Origin: JAKSSE01 sp045597645 | GTDB taxonomy: Bacteria > Bacillota > Clostridia > Lachnospirales > Lachnospiraceae | Length of the DNA: 45,292 nt | Assembly: GCA_045597645.1 (NCBI GenBank) | Contig: JAZLKM010000068.1 | Location: forward strand, 1 to 45,292 | Direction of reading: 5' to 3' | In this document: positions 1 to 7,760 of the stretch, one piece after another | Numbering within the stretch: position 1 is the stretch's first letter | How the letters are laid out: each line of letters begins with the position of its first letter | Made by a program: the position numbers and the translations under genes | The notes under the pieces: model-generated | What the model saw: the letters and a program-made list of their open reading frames with translations, nothing else | Told to the model about the DNA's origin: nothing | The model's database searches: none

Positions 1-10
1 ATAGTGGTGA

Positions 11-146
11 GAGGTGCATCCATGTACGGGTCAAGCCTTGTAAATCTACAAGCCCCCAAAAGCTGGATGAATTAAGAAGCCACATCTCAGACAACTGGAG
101 ACCGGGCGCGCAGCATCGCGAAATAAGAATCACCACGCGAATCACC
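11..146 (+). repeat. Left copy of 136-base terminal inverted repeat
   Basis: This block matches the reverse complement of 45157-45292 without gaps, with differences only at 45, 124 and 132. It can fold: 17-22 pairs with 64-69, enclosing GGG 28-30 with the C-run 53-57 and a perfect hairpin 37-42/47-52, and CGCG 117-120 can pair with 136-139. All three differences fall in predicted loops. A second reading is possible: the frame from base 1 is open to a TAA at 73-75, and the change at 45 is synonymous (Asn) there, so this could be the end of an ORF plus a noncoding tail. Bases 1-10 have no counterpart only because the right copy ends at the window edge. From 147 to about 280 similarity to the right copy continues in patches. 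I do not recognise the family; a mobile-element end, a guide-type RNA or another multicopy structured RNA are all possible. Confidence 0.85.
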
Positions 147-283
147 AAATTCAGGCTCTGAGTGCCATGGAGGAAGGAGCATGCAGCTACGCGCAGGCAT
201 TGAAAAACTGGTTAATAGCGGAGAGTGTGAAAGCGGGCCCTACACAAACAAAGTGGTGGCATGAGGTGGGGTGCGAATGATTC

Positions 284-312
284 TTGTCAAAGAGGTGGAT
301 TCGTGGTATTTT
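284..312 (+). promoter_or_regulatory. Candidate promoter of the SprA-like gene
   Basis: TTGTCA at 284-289 and TATTTT at 307-312 are separated by 17 bases and would start transcription near 319, about 30 bases before the ATG at 350. The -35 matches consensus in five of six bases, the -10 in four. The rest of the gene-free stretch 1-349 holds the terminal repeat and its diverged continuation. Confidence 0.45.
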
Positions 313-349
313 TAGTGTGAGTAGGTAGTACTGAGAAAGGAGGCAGAAC

Positions 350-877
350 ATGAGTGTTGGCGGTATTAGCCCAATTGGATATGGCGCGGCATTTTCTTAT
401 GGTGCTGTCTCTGGAAGCTACGGCTTGGGTGCCGGAGCAGGTATAGATCCGGCCACTGGGAAGAAGGATGTCGGAGGTACTGATGGTACTGTCAGATCGG
501 TGGCAGATGCAGGGCAGTGTCAGACCTGTAAGGAGCGTAAGTACCAGGATGGCAGTGATGAGATGGTTAGCTTCAAGTCTGCAGCACATATTTCTCCACA
601 GGCTGCAGGAGCAGCGGTTAGAGCACATGAAGGTGAGCATGTAGCTAATGCATATAAAGAGGCGGCGCAGGATGAAAATAAAGAGGTGGTGTCTACAGGC
701 GTTACGATAAAGACGGCTGTGTGCCCTGAATGTGGAAGGACTTATGTAGCAGGTGGAGAGACCAGGACAGTGATGATGACAAAGTCACCAGCGGCGAAGA
801 CTAATCCATATGCTAAGGCTGCTTTTGAGAATATGGGGAATGTGTTGAAGGGGTCGCGGGTAGACGCGGCAGTGTAA
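350..877 (+). CDS. SprA-related putative zinc metalloprotease
   Basis: A 175-residue protein with a glycine-rich, low-complexity N-terminus (about residues 1-45) and a compact C-terminal domain. It contains the zinc-protease signature HEGEH (93-97), a CxxC pair at 57/60 and a second at 125/128 (CPECG). This arrangement matches the SprA-related family, small predicted metallopeptidases without a settled substrate. No signal peptide or membrane segment is visible. The ATG at 350 follows AAGGAGG at about 337-343, and the gene is monocistronic, with a promoter upstream and a terminator downstream (939-967). The HExxH motif is seen directly; the family assignment comes from the motif and its surroundings; peptidase activity is inferred. 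Confidence 0.75.
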   Translation: MSVGGISPIGYGAAFSYGAVSGSYGLGAGAGIDPATGKKDVGGTDGTVRSVADAGQCQTCKERKYQDGSDEMVSFKSAAHISPQAAGAAVRAHEGEHVANAYKEAAQDENKEVVSTGVTIKTAVCPECGRTYVAGGETRTVMMTKSPAAKTNPYAKAAFENMGNVLKGSRVDAAV

Positions 878-938
878 GCAATAAAAAGATATCCTCTGAG
901 CTTTAGCTCTGGGGTAGCTATTGAAATGAGTATACATT

Positions 939-967
939 CAGCCGGCTTAAAGAGCCGGCTGGTTTTA
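939..967 (+). terminator. Rho-independent terminator after the SprA-like gene
   Basis: AGCCGGCT (940-947) pairs with AGCCGGCT (953-960) around a 5-base loop, with C939-G961 extending the stem. The T tract after it is short (GGTTTTA), so termination may be partial and tex may receive some read-through. Confidence 0.7.
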
Positions 968-983
968 TGAATGAGGTATATAA

Positions 984-3128
984 ATGGATATAATTCAGAG
1001 TATTACAGAGACATTAAATGTAAAGCGCTGGCAGGTTGAAGCAGCGGTTAAGCTGATAGATGAAGGGAATACTATTCCATTCATTGCGAGGTATCGAAAA
1101 GAAGTGACGGGTACATTGAATGATGAACAGCTTAGAACTCTTGGCGAGAGACTGACTGCACTTCGCAATTTGGAAGATAAAAAGGCGCAGGTATTGAAGT
1201 CTATTGAGGAGCAGGGAAAGCTGACAGATGAGCTTAGGACACAGATTGAGGCAGCTAAGACGCAGACTGCTGTAGATGATATATATAGACCGTATAGACC
1301 AAAGAGGCGTACAAGGGCTACGATAGCAGTCGAGAAGGGATTGGCGCCATTGGCTGAAGCGATTATGGCGCAGACTCTTTCGGTGCCGGCAATAAAAGAA
1401 TCCGAGAAATATATTGATGAATCAAAGGAGGTAATGACTGCTGAGGATGCGCTGGCAGGTGCATGTGATATTATTGCGGAGCAGGTATCTGATACCGCTG
1501 AGTATAGAACGAAGATTAGGCAGCTTACTGTTCAAAAGGGGCTGCTCATATCCAAGTGCAAAGATAAGGATACTCAGAGTGTATATGAGCAGTATTATGA
1601 CTTTTCTGAGCCACTTCCGAAGCTGGCAGGACATAGAGTGCTGGCAGTAAATAGAGGTGAGAAAGAAAAGATTTTGACTGTCAGCATCGATGCACCGGTT
1701 GATGAGATACTTCTTTATCTCAAGAAGCAGGTGAACTGGAAAAATAATCCTAATACGGCAAAAACTCTGGAAAATGCGGCGGAAGATGCCTATAGCAGAC
1801 TGATCGCGCCGTCGATTGAAAACGAGATTAGAAAGGCATTGACTTCGTCAGCAGAGGATGGGGCAATAAGCGTATTTGGCAAAAATCTGAGTCAGCTGCT
1901 TATGCAGCCGCCAATTGCCGGGCAGACTGTGCTGGGGTGGGATCCTGCTTTTAGAACCGGCTGTAAGCTTGCGGTAGTTGATGGTACTGGAAAGGTAATA
2001 GACACAACTGTTATCTATCCTACAGCGCCACAAAATAAGGTGGCAGAGGCTAAGGATGTTGTAAAAAAACTGATAAAGAAGCATGGTATATCCCTGATAT
2101 CGGTGGGTAACGGAACAGCAAGCAGAGAATCTGAGCAGATTATTGTTGATATGCTAAAGGAGATTCCAGAGGCAAAAGTGCAATATATAATAACCAATGA
2201 GGCGGGGGCATCTGTGTATTCGGCCAGCAAACTTGCTACGGAGGAATTCCCGAATTTTGATGTGGGACAAAGAAGTGCAACGAGCATTGCCCGCAGAGTG
2301 CAAGATCCACTAGCTGAGCTTGTAAAAATTGAGCCGTCGGCTATTGGCGTCGGACAATATCAGCATGATATGGATGCTGGAAAACTAGCTGAAGCACTGA
2401 GCGGAGTTGTAGAGACCTGCGTTAATAATGTAGGTGCAGATTTGAATACAGCGTCGGCGTCTTTGCTTTCATATATTTCAGGAATAAATAAGACTATAGC
2501 AGTAAACATTGTGGACTATAGAGAGCAAAATGGCAGCTTCAAGAGCCGCAAGGATCTGCTTAAGGTGCCAAAACTCGGACCGAAGGCCTACGAGCAGTGT
2601 GCTGGCTTTTTGAGAATCAGAGATGGTAAGGAACCTCTAGACAATACAGGCGTCCATCCGGAAAGCTACGATGCTGCCAGACAGCTATTGACATCGCTTG
2701 GACATAATGTCAGCGATATATCAGCAGGCGGGTTGTCTGGTTTGTCAAAGGAGACGAAGGACATAGGCAAGCTTGCAACTGAGCTTGGTATCGGAGAGCC
2801 TACCCTGAGAGATATTATCAAGGAATTGGAAAAGCCTGGCCGTGATCCCAGAGAGGAGATGCCTAAGCCTATTCTTAGATCGGATGTACTGGACATGAAA
2901 GACCTGAAAGAAGGCATGATTCTGAAAGGGACTGTTCGTAACGTAATAGATTTTGGTGCATTTGTAGATATAGGTGTTCATCAGGATGGCTTGGTGCACA
3001 TATCGCAGATGTGTGACAAATTCATTAAGCATCCGCTTGAGGTAGTGTCCGTAGGAGATATAGTGGAAGTAAAGGTCCTGGGGATAGATGAAAAGAAGGG
3101 TAGAATTTCTTTGACAATGAAGGTGTAG
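984..3128 (+). CDS. tex: Tex family RNA-binding transcription accessory protein
   Basis: At 714 residues this is the usual size of Tex. Domains in order: an N-terminal helical region with the conserved stretch TIPFIARYRKE (near residue 30); a YqgF/RNase-H-like domain (about 315-430, VLGWDPAFRTGCKLAVVDG); tandem helix-hairpin-helix motifs (about 490-555, with LLSYISGINKTIA and KVPKLGPKAYEQ); and a C-terminal S1 RNA-binding domain (about 640-714, GTVRNVIDFGAFVDIG). Tex proteins bind nucleic acid and affect transcription and stress tolerance; the precise role is not settled. The ATG at 984 has TGAGGT about 10 bases upstream. The next gene starts 38 bases downstream without a terminator, so the two may be co-transcribed. 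Confidence 0.95.
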   Translation: MDIIQSITETLNVKRWQVEAAVKLIDEGNTIPFIARYRKEVTGTLNDEQLRTLGERLTALRNLEDKKAQVLKSIEEQGKLTDELRTQIEAAKTQTAVDDIYRPYRPKRRTRATIAVEKGLAPLAEAIMAQTLSVPAIKESEKYIDESKEVMTAEDALAGACDIIAEQVSDTAEYRTKIRQLTVQKGLLISKCKDKDTQSVYEQYYDFSEPLPKLAGHRVLAVNRGEKEKILTVSIDAPVDEILLYLKKQVNWKNNPNTAKTLENAAEDAYSRLIAPSIENEIRKALTSSAEDGAISVFGKNLSQLLMQPPIAGQTVLGWDPAFRTGCKLAVVDGTGKVIDTTVIYPTAPQNKVAEAKDVVKKLIKKHGISLISVGNGTASRESEQIIVDMLKEIPEAKVQYIITNEAGASVYSASKLATEEFPNFDVGQRSATSIARRVQDPLAELVKIEPSAIGVGQYQHDMDAGKLAEALSGVVETCVNNVGADLNTASASLLSYISGINKTIAVNIVDYREQNGSFKSRKDLLKVPKLGPKAYEQCAGFLRIRDGKEPLDNTGVHPESYDAARQLLTSLGHNVSDISAGGLSGLSKETKDIGKLATELGIGEPTLRDIIKELEKPGRDPREEMPKPILRSDVLDMKDLKEGMILKGTVRNVIDFGAFVDIGVHQDGLVHISQMCDKFIKHPLEVVSVGDIVEVKVLGIDEKKGRISLTMKV

Positions 3129-3166
3129 AGCTAAGAACACAAGCTTGAAAAATAGGGGATAAGCAA

Positions 3167-4321
3167 TTGATGAGAGAATTCAAATTGAAACTGTATGATA
3201 AATTTGAATGCATAGGATCAGACTGTCCATGGACATGCTGCGGAGGATGGAAGATTGCATTCGACAAAGAGTCAGTTGAAAGATACAAAGCTGTCACTGG
3301 ACCGTTATCGCAGGAGTTGATGGATTCTCTGATGTATGATGAAAATGGTTGCGTATTTATAAAAATCAATGACAACGGTTTTTGCCCTTTGTTGAATGAA
3401 AAGAGACTGTGTAGGGTTTATCTCGAAGCAGGGGAAGAAGTAATGAGTACTACTTGTAAAGTCTACCCACGCGGAGAGAGCTTTTTTGGCGATATATATC
3501 TGAAATATATATGCATTTCATGCCCTGAGAAGGCTAGGATGCTATTTGAGCAAGATGCTCCGTTGGAATTTGATATTTCAGAAAACAATAATATTTGCGT
3601 AACTACAGCTCCCGAATTTATGTGGGATAAATTTGATTTGCTCACGAACGGAATGATTTGCTCCATAGATATTATGCAGATTCGGGACATTCCTGTTGCA
3701 ACAAGACTGCAACTGGTATTAATGCTTGGTAGCGAATTGCAGCGTGCATTGCGAGATGGAAGTGATGCCCGAGGGGTACTGGAGGCTTTTTCAAGTGGCT
3801 CGTCTTTGGAGCGAATTGTTAATGATATAAAAGGTGTATCTGCTAATAATGAGTTGTATGAAAAATTTATTTTGGGGTTGAACCGCAAAATTGCTGAGGT
3901 GGATGAAAACAAGCTGATTTTTATTATCGACTATATCAAAGAGGCTCTAACTGATTTTCAGACATGCTTAGACAGAGACAACGTTTCTCTTGGTCAATTT
4001 TTGGAAAGAGAAAAAAATAGTACAGTATTTGAGAATTTTTGCATATATTACATAATGCGACATTATTTGGAAAGCTATAATGAGCAGAATCCATATGATT
4101 GCATGGTTCGAATGGTTCAGATGTGTGCTTTGTATGCGTGGCTATTTGGCGCTTACAGGTCAGAGCAGCGAAGCCTTGAGGAATATACAGTTATTGTTGC
4201 GATGGTATCACGAAAAACAGAGCACGCACAAGGCATGATCACAGCTTATGATGAAATCTTTCAGGAAATGTGCGGCGCGGGTATGGGAGAACTGAGTTTT
4301 CTACTTAAAATGCTTGCGTAG
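3167..4321 (+). CDS. fliB: FliB-like flagellin lysine-N-methylase family protein
   Basis: A 384-residue protein with the cysteine-rich N-terminal signature of the FliB family: C15, C20, C24 and C25 (CxxxxCPWTCC), then CPLL, a C-R-V-Y-L segment and CKVYPR, followed by a second CP pair near residue 118. These cysteines probably bind an Fe-S cluster. FliB methylates lysines of flagellin in Salmonella. No flagellar gene lies in this window, and many Clostridia carry such genes outside flagellar loci, so the substrate here is open. Two ATGs are adjacent (3167 and 3170). The gene follows tex closely and ends 71 bases before the next hydrolase. The family is clear; the target is unknown. Confidence 0.8.
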   Translation: MMREFKLKLYDKFECIGSDCPWTCCGGWKIAFDKESVERYKAVTGPLSQELMDSLMYDENGCVFIKINDNGFCPLLNEKRLCRVYLEAGEEVMSTTCKVYPRGESFFGDIYLKYICISCPEKARMLFEQDAPLEFDISENNNICVTTAPEFMWDKFDLLTNGMICSIDIMQIRDIPVATRLQLVLMLGSELQRALRDGSDARGVLEAFSSGSSLERIVNDIKGVSANNELYEKFILGLNRKIAEVDENKLIFIIDYIKEALTDFQTCLDRDNVSLGQFLEREKNSTVFENFCIYYIMRHYLESYNEQNPYDCMVRMVQMCALYAWLFGAYRSEQRSLEEYTVIVAMVSRKTEHAQGMITAYDEIFQEMCGAGMGELSFLLKMLA

Positions 4322-4392
4322 TATGATATGAGACACTTTATATGTCGCTTGGAGAGCACATATTTTATAGATCTCTATAGAACAGGAGTTAT

Positions 4393-5148
4393 ATGGAGAA
4401 GTATTTTGATATAAACAAGGATGGGCACAGCATACGCTGCAAGATGTATTCGAATGAAGCAAGAGGATTTAGCAAGGTGGTACTGTGCGCTCATGGCTTT
4501 GCGGGTCACAAGGACAATAAATCCACAGCCAGATTTGCCCAGACCGCACTTTCAAAGTGCAAGGGATTGGCTATTATTACTTTCGACTGGCCAAGCCATG
4601 GCAAGGATGTGAAAAAGCATTTGATGCTAAGTGATTGCGATGCTTATGTCACCATCATTTTGGATTACATCAAAAATGAGATGAACGTTGATGACATTAC
4701 AGGCTATGCAAATAGTTTTGGAGGGTATGTTTTCTTAAAATACATTGCTGAACACGGTAATCCATTTAGAAAATTGGCACTGCGAAGCCCTGCTATCGAT
4801 ATATATGATTCGACCATGAGTAAGATATTGACGACATCTGATCTTGAAATAATTCAAAAAGGCAAGGACGCATCTGTTGGGTTTGATAGAAAGACTAATA
4901 TAAATCAGCAGTACTTGGACGAACTGGAAGCCTTTGACGTTAGAGACATCGAATACTTAGATGAATATGAGAAAATTATCATTCTTCATGGTACAGCTGA
5001 TGAAATGATATCATATGAGGTGGTGCAGAAGTTTGCAGATGATAATCTGATTGATCTTATATCTGTGGAAAACGCAGACCATAGATTCCAAGACTATGCA
5101 GCGATGGGAAATGCCATAAGAGATATTATTAATTTTTTAGAGATATAA
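4393..5148 (+). CDS. Alpha/beta hydrolase (serine aminopeptidase S33-like)
   Basis: A 251-residue alpha/beta hydrolase without signal peptide. HGFAGHKDN near residue 35 forms the oxyanion region. The nucleophile elbow is ANSFG, which departs from the usual GxSxG by an alanine in the first position. The acid lies in HGTADEMI, and the histidine in NADHRF near residue 236. Enzymes of this kind cleave esters or peptides; the substrate cannot be told. The ATG at 4393 follows ACAGGAG, and the gene ends just before a strong terminator (5199-5238). It is likely the last gene of the tex transcription unit, or has its own promoter in the 71-base gap. Confidence 0.85.
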   Translation: MEKYFDINKDGHSIRCKMYSNEARGFSKVVLCAHGFAGHKDNKSTARFAQTALSKCKGLAIITFDWPSHGKDVKKHLMLSDCDAYVTIILDYIKNEMNVDDITGYANSFGGYVFLKYIAEHGNPFRKLALRSPAIDIYDSTMSKILTTSDLEIIQKGKDASVGFDRKTNINQQYLDELEAFDVRDIEYLDEYEKIIILHGTADEMISYEVVQKFADDNLIDLISVENADHRFQDYAAMGNAIRDIINFLEI

Positions 5149-5198
5149 ATATATCTACGTTATGGCCAGGCAGGAACAGGATAGCCAGCTGGATATAT

Positions 5199-5238
5199 AA
5201 AGTGAGCATGATATATGATATGTCATGCTCACTTTTTT
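5199..5238 (+). terminator. Strong terminator between convergent hydrolase and typA
   Basis: GTGAGCATGA (5202-5211) pairs perfectly with TCATGCTCAC (5223-5232) around an 11-base loop, extended by AAA/TTT and followed by six T on the plus strand. It ends the hydrolase transcript. On the minus strand the T tract is shorter (TTTATATA), so it may also serve typA, less efficiently. Confidence 0.9.
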
Positions 5239-5268
5239 ATAGATGTCAATATGGAACTGTTTTCCACA

Positions 5269-7107
5269 TTATGAATTCTGTCTTGCAATGTTCGCGCGCT
5301 TGCGAAGGGTTGGGTCCAGGATGCGCTTGCGGATGCGCAGGTTGGTGGGGGTAACCTCCAAGAGCTCGTCAGTTTCGATGAACTCCAGAGCCTGCTCGAG
5401 GCTAAGGATGCGAGGCGGAACCAAGGTGAGCGCTTCATCGCTGCCTGATGAGCGGGTGTTGGTCAGGTGCTTTTTCTTGCAGACATTGATTTCAATGTCT
5501 TCAGCGCGAGAGCTTGAGCCGACAACCATACCTGAGTATACCTTCTGGCCAGGGCCGATAAATAGAGTGCCTCGATCCTGGGCTGCGAATAGACCGTATG
5601 TGACAGTCTCTCCGGCTTCGAAAGCAATAAGGCTGCCCTGCTTGCGATATGCAATCTCGCCCTTGTATGGCTCATAGCCTGAGAAAATTGTATTTATAAT
5701 ACCGTTGCCCTTGGTATCGGTCATGAACTCACCTCTGTAGCCGATCAGTCCTCGTGAAGGAATATTGAACTGAAGCCTGGTGTAACCACCTGTGATAGGA
5801 GTCATGTTCATAAGCTCACCCTTGCGCTGGCTAAGCTTTTCAATAACTGAACCGGTGAACTCATCGGGAACGTCTATGTAAGCCTCCTCCATTGGCTCAG
5901 TCTTCTTACCTTTTTCGTCGGTGTGGTAGAGTACTTCGGCCTTGCTGACAGCAAACTCGAAACCTTCGCGGCGCATATTCTCAATCAGAACAGATAAATG
6001 AAGCTCACCACGGCCTGACACTTTGAAGCTGTCTGCACTGTCAGTCTCCTCAACACGGAGTGAAACATCGGTATTGAGCTCTCTGAAGAGTCTGTCACGC
6101 AAGTGACGGGAAGTTACAAATTTTCCTTCCTGACCTGCAAGTGGCGAGTCATTAACTATGAAGTTCATGGCTATGGTAGGCTCAGAAATCTTCTGGAAAG
6201 GAATAGCCTCTGGAGCTTCCGGACCGCAGAGCGTGTCTCCGATGCGGATGTCTGAGATACCAGATATAGCTACGATTGAACCTATGCCAGCCTCTGATAC
6301 ATCTACTTTGGCCAATCCATCAAACTCATATAGCTTACTTATACGTACCTTCGAGCATTTCTCCGGCTCGTGGGCGTTTACGACAACCATATCCTGGCCG
6401 ACGCGGATTGAACCATTGTCTACCTTGCCTACACCGATGCGTCCTACATATTCATTGTAGTCTATTGTGCTTATGAGTACTTGGGTGTTGGCATCAGGAT
6501 CGCCCTTAGGAGCAGGGATATAGTCTATTATGGTCTCAAAAAGAGGCTGCATGTCCGTGCCGCGTTCGTTCTCGTCAAGGCTTGCATAACCCTCTCTTGC
6601 GGATGCGAATACGAATGGGCAGTCGAGCTGCTCGTCAGAAGCATCCAAATCCATAAATAACTCTAATACTTCGTCGATTACTTCGGAAGGTCTCGCTTCT
6701 GGTCTGTCGATTTTGTTTATGCATACGATTACTGGAAGGTCCAGACCGAGAGCCTTGCCCAAAACGAACTTGGTCTGAGGCATTACACCTTCAAATGCAT
6801 CTACAACTAAGACAACACCATTAACCATCTTGAGTACACGCTCTACCTCACCGCCGAAGTCTGCATGTCCGGGAGTGTCAATGATATTGATTTTTTTGTC
6901 CTTATAATGAATAGCAGTATTTTTGGAAAGTATTGTAATACCACGCTCACGCTCAATGTCATTGGAGTCCATTACGCGTTCAGCGACTTCCTGATTCTCT
7001 CTGAAGACACCGCTTTGCTTAAGAAGCTCATCTACGAGAGTGGTTTTGCCGTGGTCTACATGGGCGATAATTGCAATATTTCTTATATCATCTCTGCTTG
7101 TAATCAT
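5269..7107 (-). CDS. typA: Ribosome-associated GTPase TypA/BipA
   Basis: A 612-residue translational GTPase. G motifs are visible: AHVDHGKTTL (G1), RERGITI (G2), DTPGHADF (G3) and NKID (G4). An EF-Tu-like domain 2 and EF-G-like domains III and V follow, then the BipA-specific C-terminal domain (about 480-612). TypA binds the ribosome and helps 50S assembly and stress adaptation. The minus-strand ATG (7105-7107) follows GAAAGAAGGGA. The gene stands alone, convergent to the hydrolase on the left and divergent from cobO on the right, with a promoter sharing its -35 with cobO. Confidence 0.96.
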   Translation of the reverse strand: MITSRDDIRNIAIIAHVDHGKTTLVDELLKQSGVFRENQEVAERVMDSNDIERERGITILSKNTAIHYKDKKINIIDTPGHADFGGEVERVLKMVNGVVLVVDAFEGVMPQTKFVLGKALGLDLPVIVCINKIDRPEARPSEVIDEVLELFMDLDASDEQLDCPFVFASAREGYASLDENERGTDMQPLFETIIDYIPAPKGDPDANTQVLISTIDYNEYVGRIGVGKVDNGSIRVGQDMVVVNAHEPEKCSKVRISKLYEFDGLAKVDVSEAGIGSIVAISGISDIRIGDTLCGPEAPEAIPFQKISEPTIAMNFIVNDSPLAGQEGKFVTSRHLRDRLFRELNTDVSLRVEETDSADSFKVSGRGELHLSVLIENMRREGFEFAVSKAEVLYHTDEKGKKTEPMEEAYIDVPDEFTGSVIEKLSQRKGELMNMTPITGGYTRLQFNIPSRGLIGYRGEFMTDTKGNGIINTIFSGYEPYKGEIAYRKQGSLIAFEAGETVTYGLFAAQDRGTLFIGPGQKVYSGMVVGSSSRAEDIEINVCKKKHLTNTRSSGSDEALTLVPPRILSLEQALEFIETDELLEVTPTNLRIRKRILDPTLRKRANIARQNS

Positions 7108-7139
7108 TTTTCCCTTCTTTCTATCCTACAAACTTCCGT

Positions 7140-7167
7140 ATTTTAGCATAATTTTTCAGAATTGCAA
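7140..7167 (-). promoter_or_regulatory. typA promoter, sharing the cobO -35
   Basis: On the minus strand TTGCAA (7167-7162), a 16-base spacer and TAAAAT (7145-7140), preceded by TGC as in extended -10 elements, form a sigma-A-like promoter about 33 bases before the typA ATG. TTGCAA is its own reverse complement, so the same six base pairs also serve as the -35 of the opposite promoter. Confidence 0.6.
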
Positions 7168-7190
7168 ATATTATTGAAGTGTGATATATT
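7162..7190 (+). promoter_or_regulatory. cobO-dapA-dapB promoter
   Basis: TTGCAA (7162-7167), 17 bases, then TATATT (7185-7190). Transcription would start near 7197, giving a leader of about 46 bases before the cobO ATG at 7243. Because the promoter lies inside the longer open frame that begins at 7162, it also argues against that upstream start. Confidence 0.6.
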
Positions 7191-7242
7191 TCGTATACTT
7201 ATGGGGTTATATCGTCTAGTGGGGGCGTGTAACGGAGGAAAT

Positions 7243-7746
7243 ATGGAAAAAGGCAATGTTATCGTTTATTACGGAACTGGAAAGGGGAAGACTTCTGCAG
7301 CATTAGGCTATGGCATACGGGCTGCTGCGGTGGGTAAGCGTGTCACCGTCATACAGTTTCTAAAGGAGAAGACTAATCTCGAGTATATCAAGCGTCTTGA
7401 GCCTGAAATGATGTTCTTTAGATTTGCAAGATGTGAGGAGTGCTTTGAGGATTTGCCGAAGGAGCAGCTTGAGGAAGAAATCTTCAATATAAAAAATGGT
7501 ATGCACTATGCTAAGAAAGTGCTTATGGTAGAGGATTGCAATGTCCTGATTTTAGATGAGCTATTAGGCCTTCTTGATTACAGTATAGTGACCATGGATG
7601 ATATAAAGGATATTATTGCGGCTAAGCCAGCAGGAGTCGACATAGTGTTTACAGGTACCAAGCTTGACCCTGCACTGCGAGAGCTTGCGGACGAAATATA
7701 CAACATTAGCAAAGAAAAGGGTGATGCCGAGGCATCTACATTTTAA
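7243..7746 (+). CDS. cobO: Cob(I)yrinic acid a,c-diamide adenosyltransferase, CobO/BtuR type
   Basis: A 167-residue P-loop protein (GTGKGKTSAA, residues 11-20) with the CobO/CobA/BtuR pattern: VTVIQFLK after the first strand, a VLILDELLG Walker-B-like segment, and TGTKLDPAL near the C-terminus. These enzymes transfer the adenosyl group of ATP to cob(I)alamin or its precursors. I chose ATG 7243 because GGAGG lies at 7234-7238; an in-frame start at 7162 would include the promoter. No other cobalamin gene is near. It leads an operon with dapA 14 bases downstream, a pairing with no obvious metabolic link. The family also has members of unknown role, so the exact substrate is inferred. Confidence 0.85.
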   Translation: MEKGNVIVYYGTGKGKTSAALGYGIRAAAVGKRVTVIQFLKEKTNLEYIKRLEPEMMFFRFARCEECFEDLPKEQLEEEIFNIKNGMHYAKKVLMVEDCNVLILDELLGLLDYSIVTMDDIKDIIAAKPAGVDIVFTGTKLDPALRELADEIYNISKEKGDAEASTF

Positions 7747-7760
7747 ATAGGAGGCACGAG

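Noticed and set aside
11..146. Protein coding in the third frame across the repeat
   Set aside because: All three differences between copies would change amino acids, and the two copies end at different stops beyond the repeat.
147..162. Guide sequence next to the terminal repeat, as in IscB or TnpB elements
   Set aside because: The flanks of the two copies remain similar here, whereas guides would differ fully; kept only as a possibility in the repeat entry.
7162..7242. N-terminal extension of cobO from an upstream start at 7162
   Set aside because: It overlaps the predicted promoter and adds 27 residues unlike the family; GGAGG sits right before the ATG at 7243.
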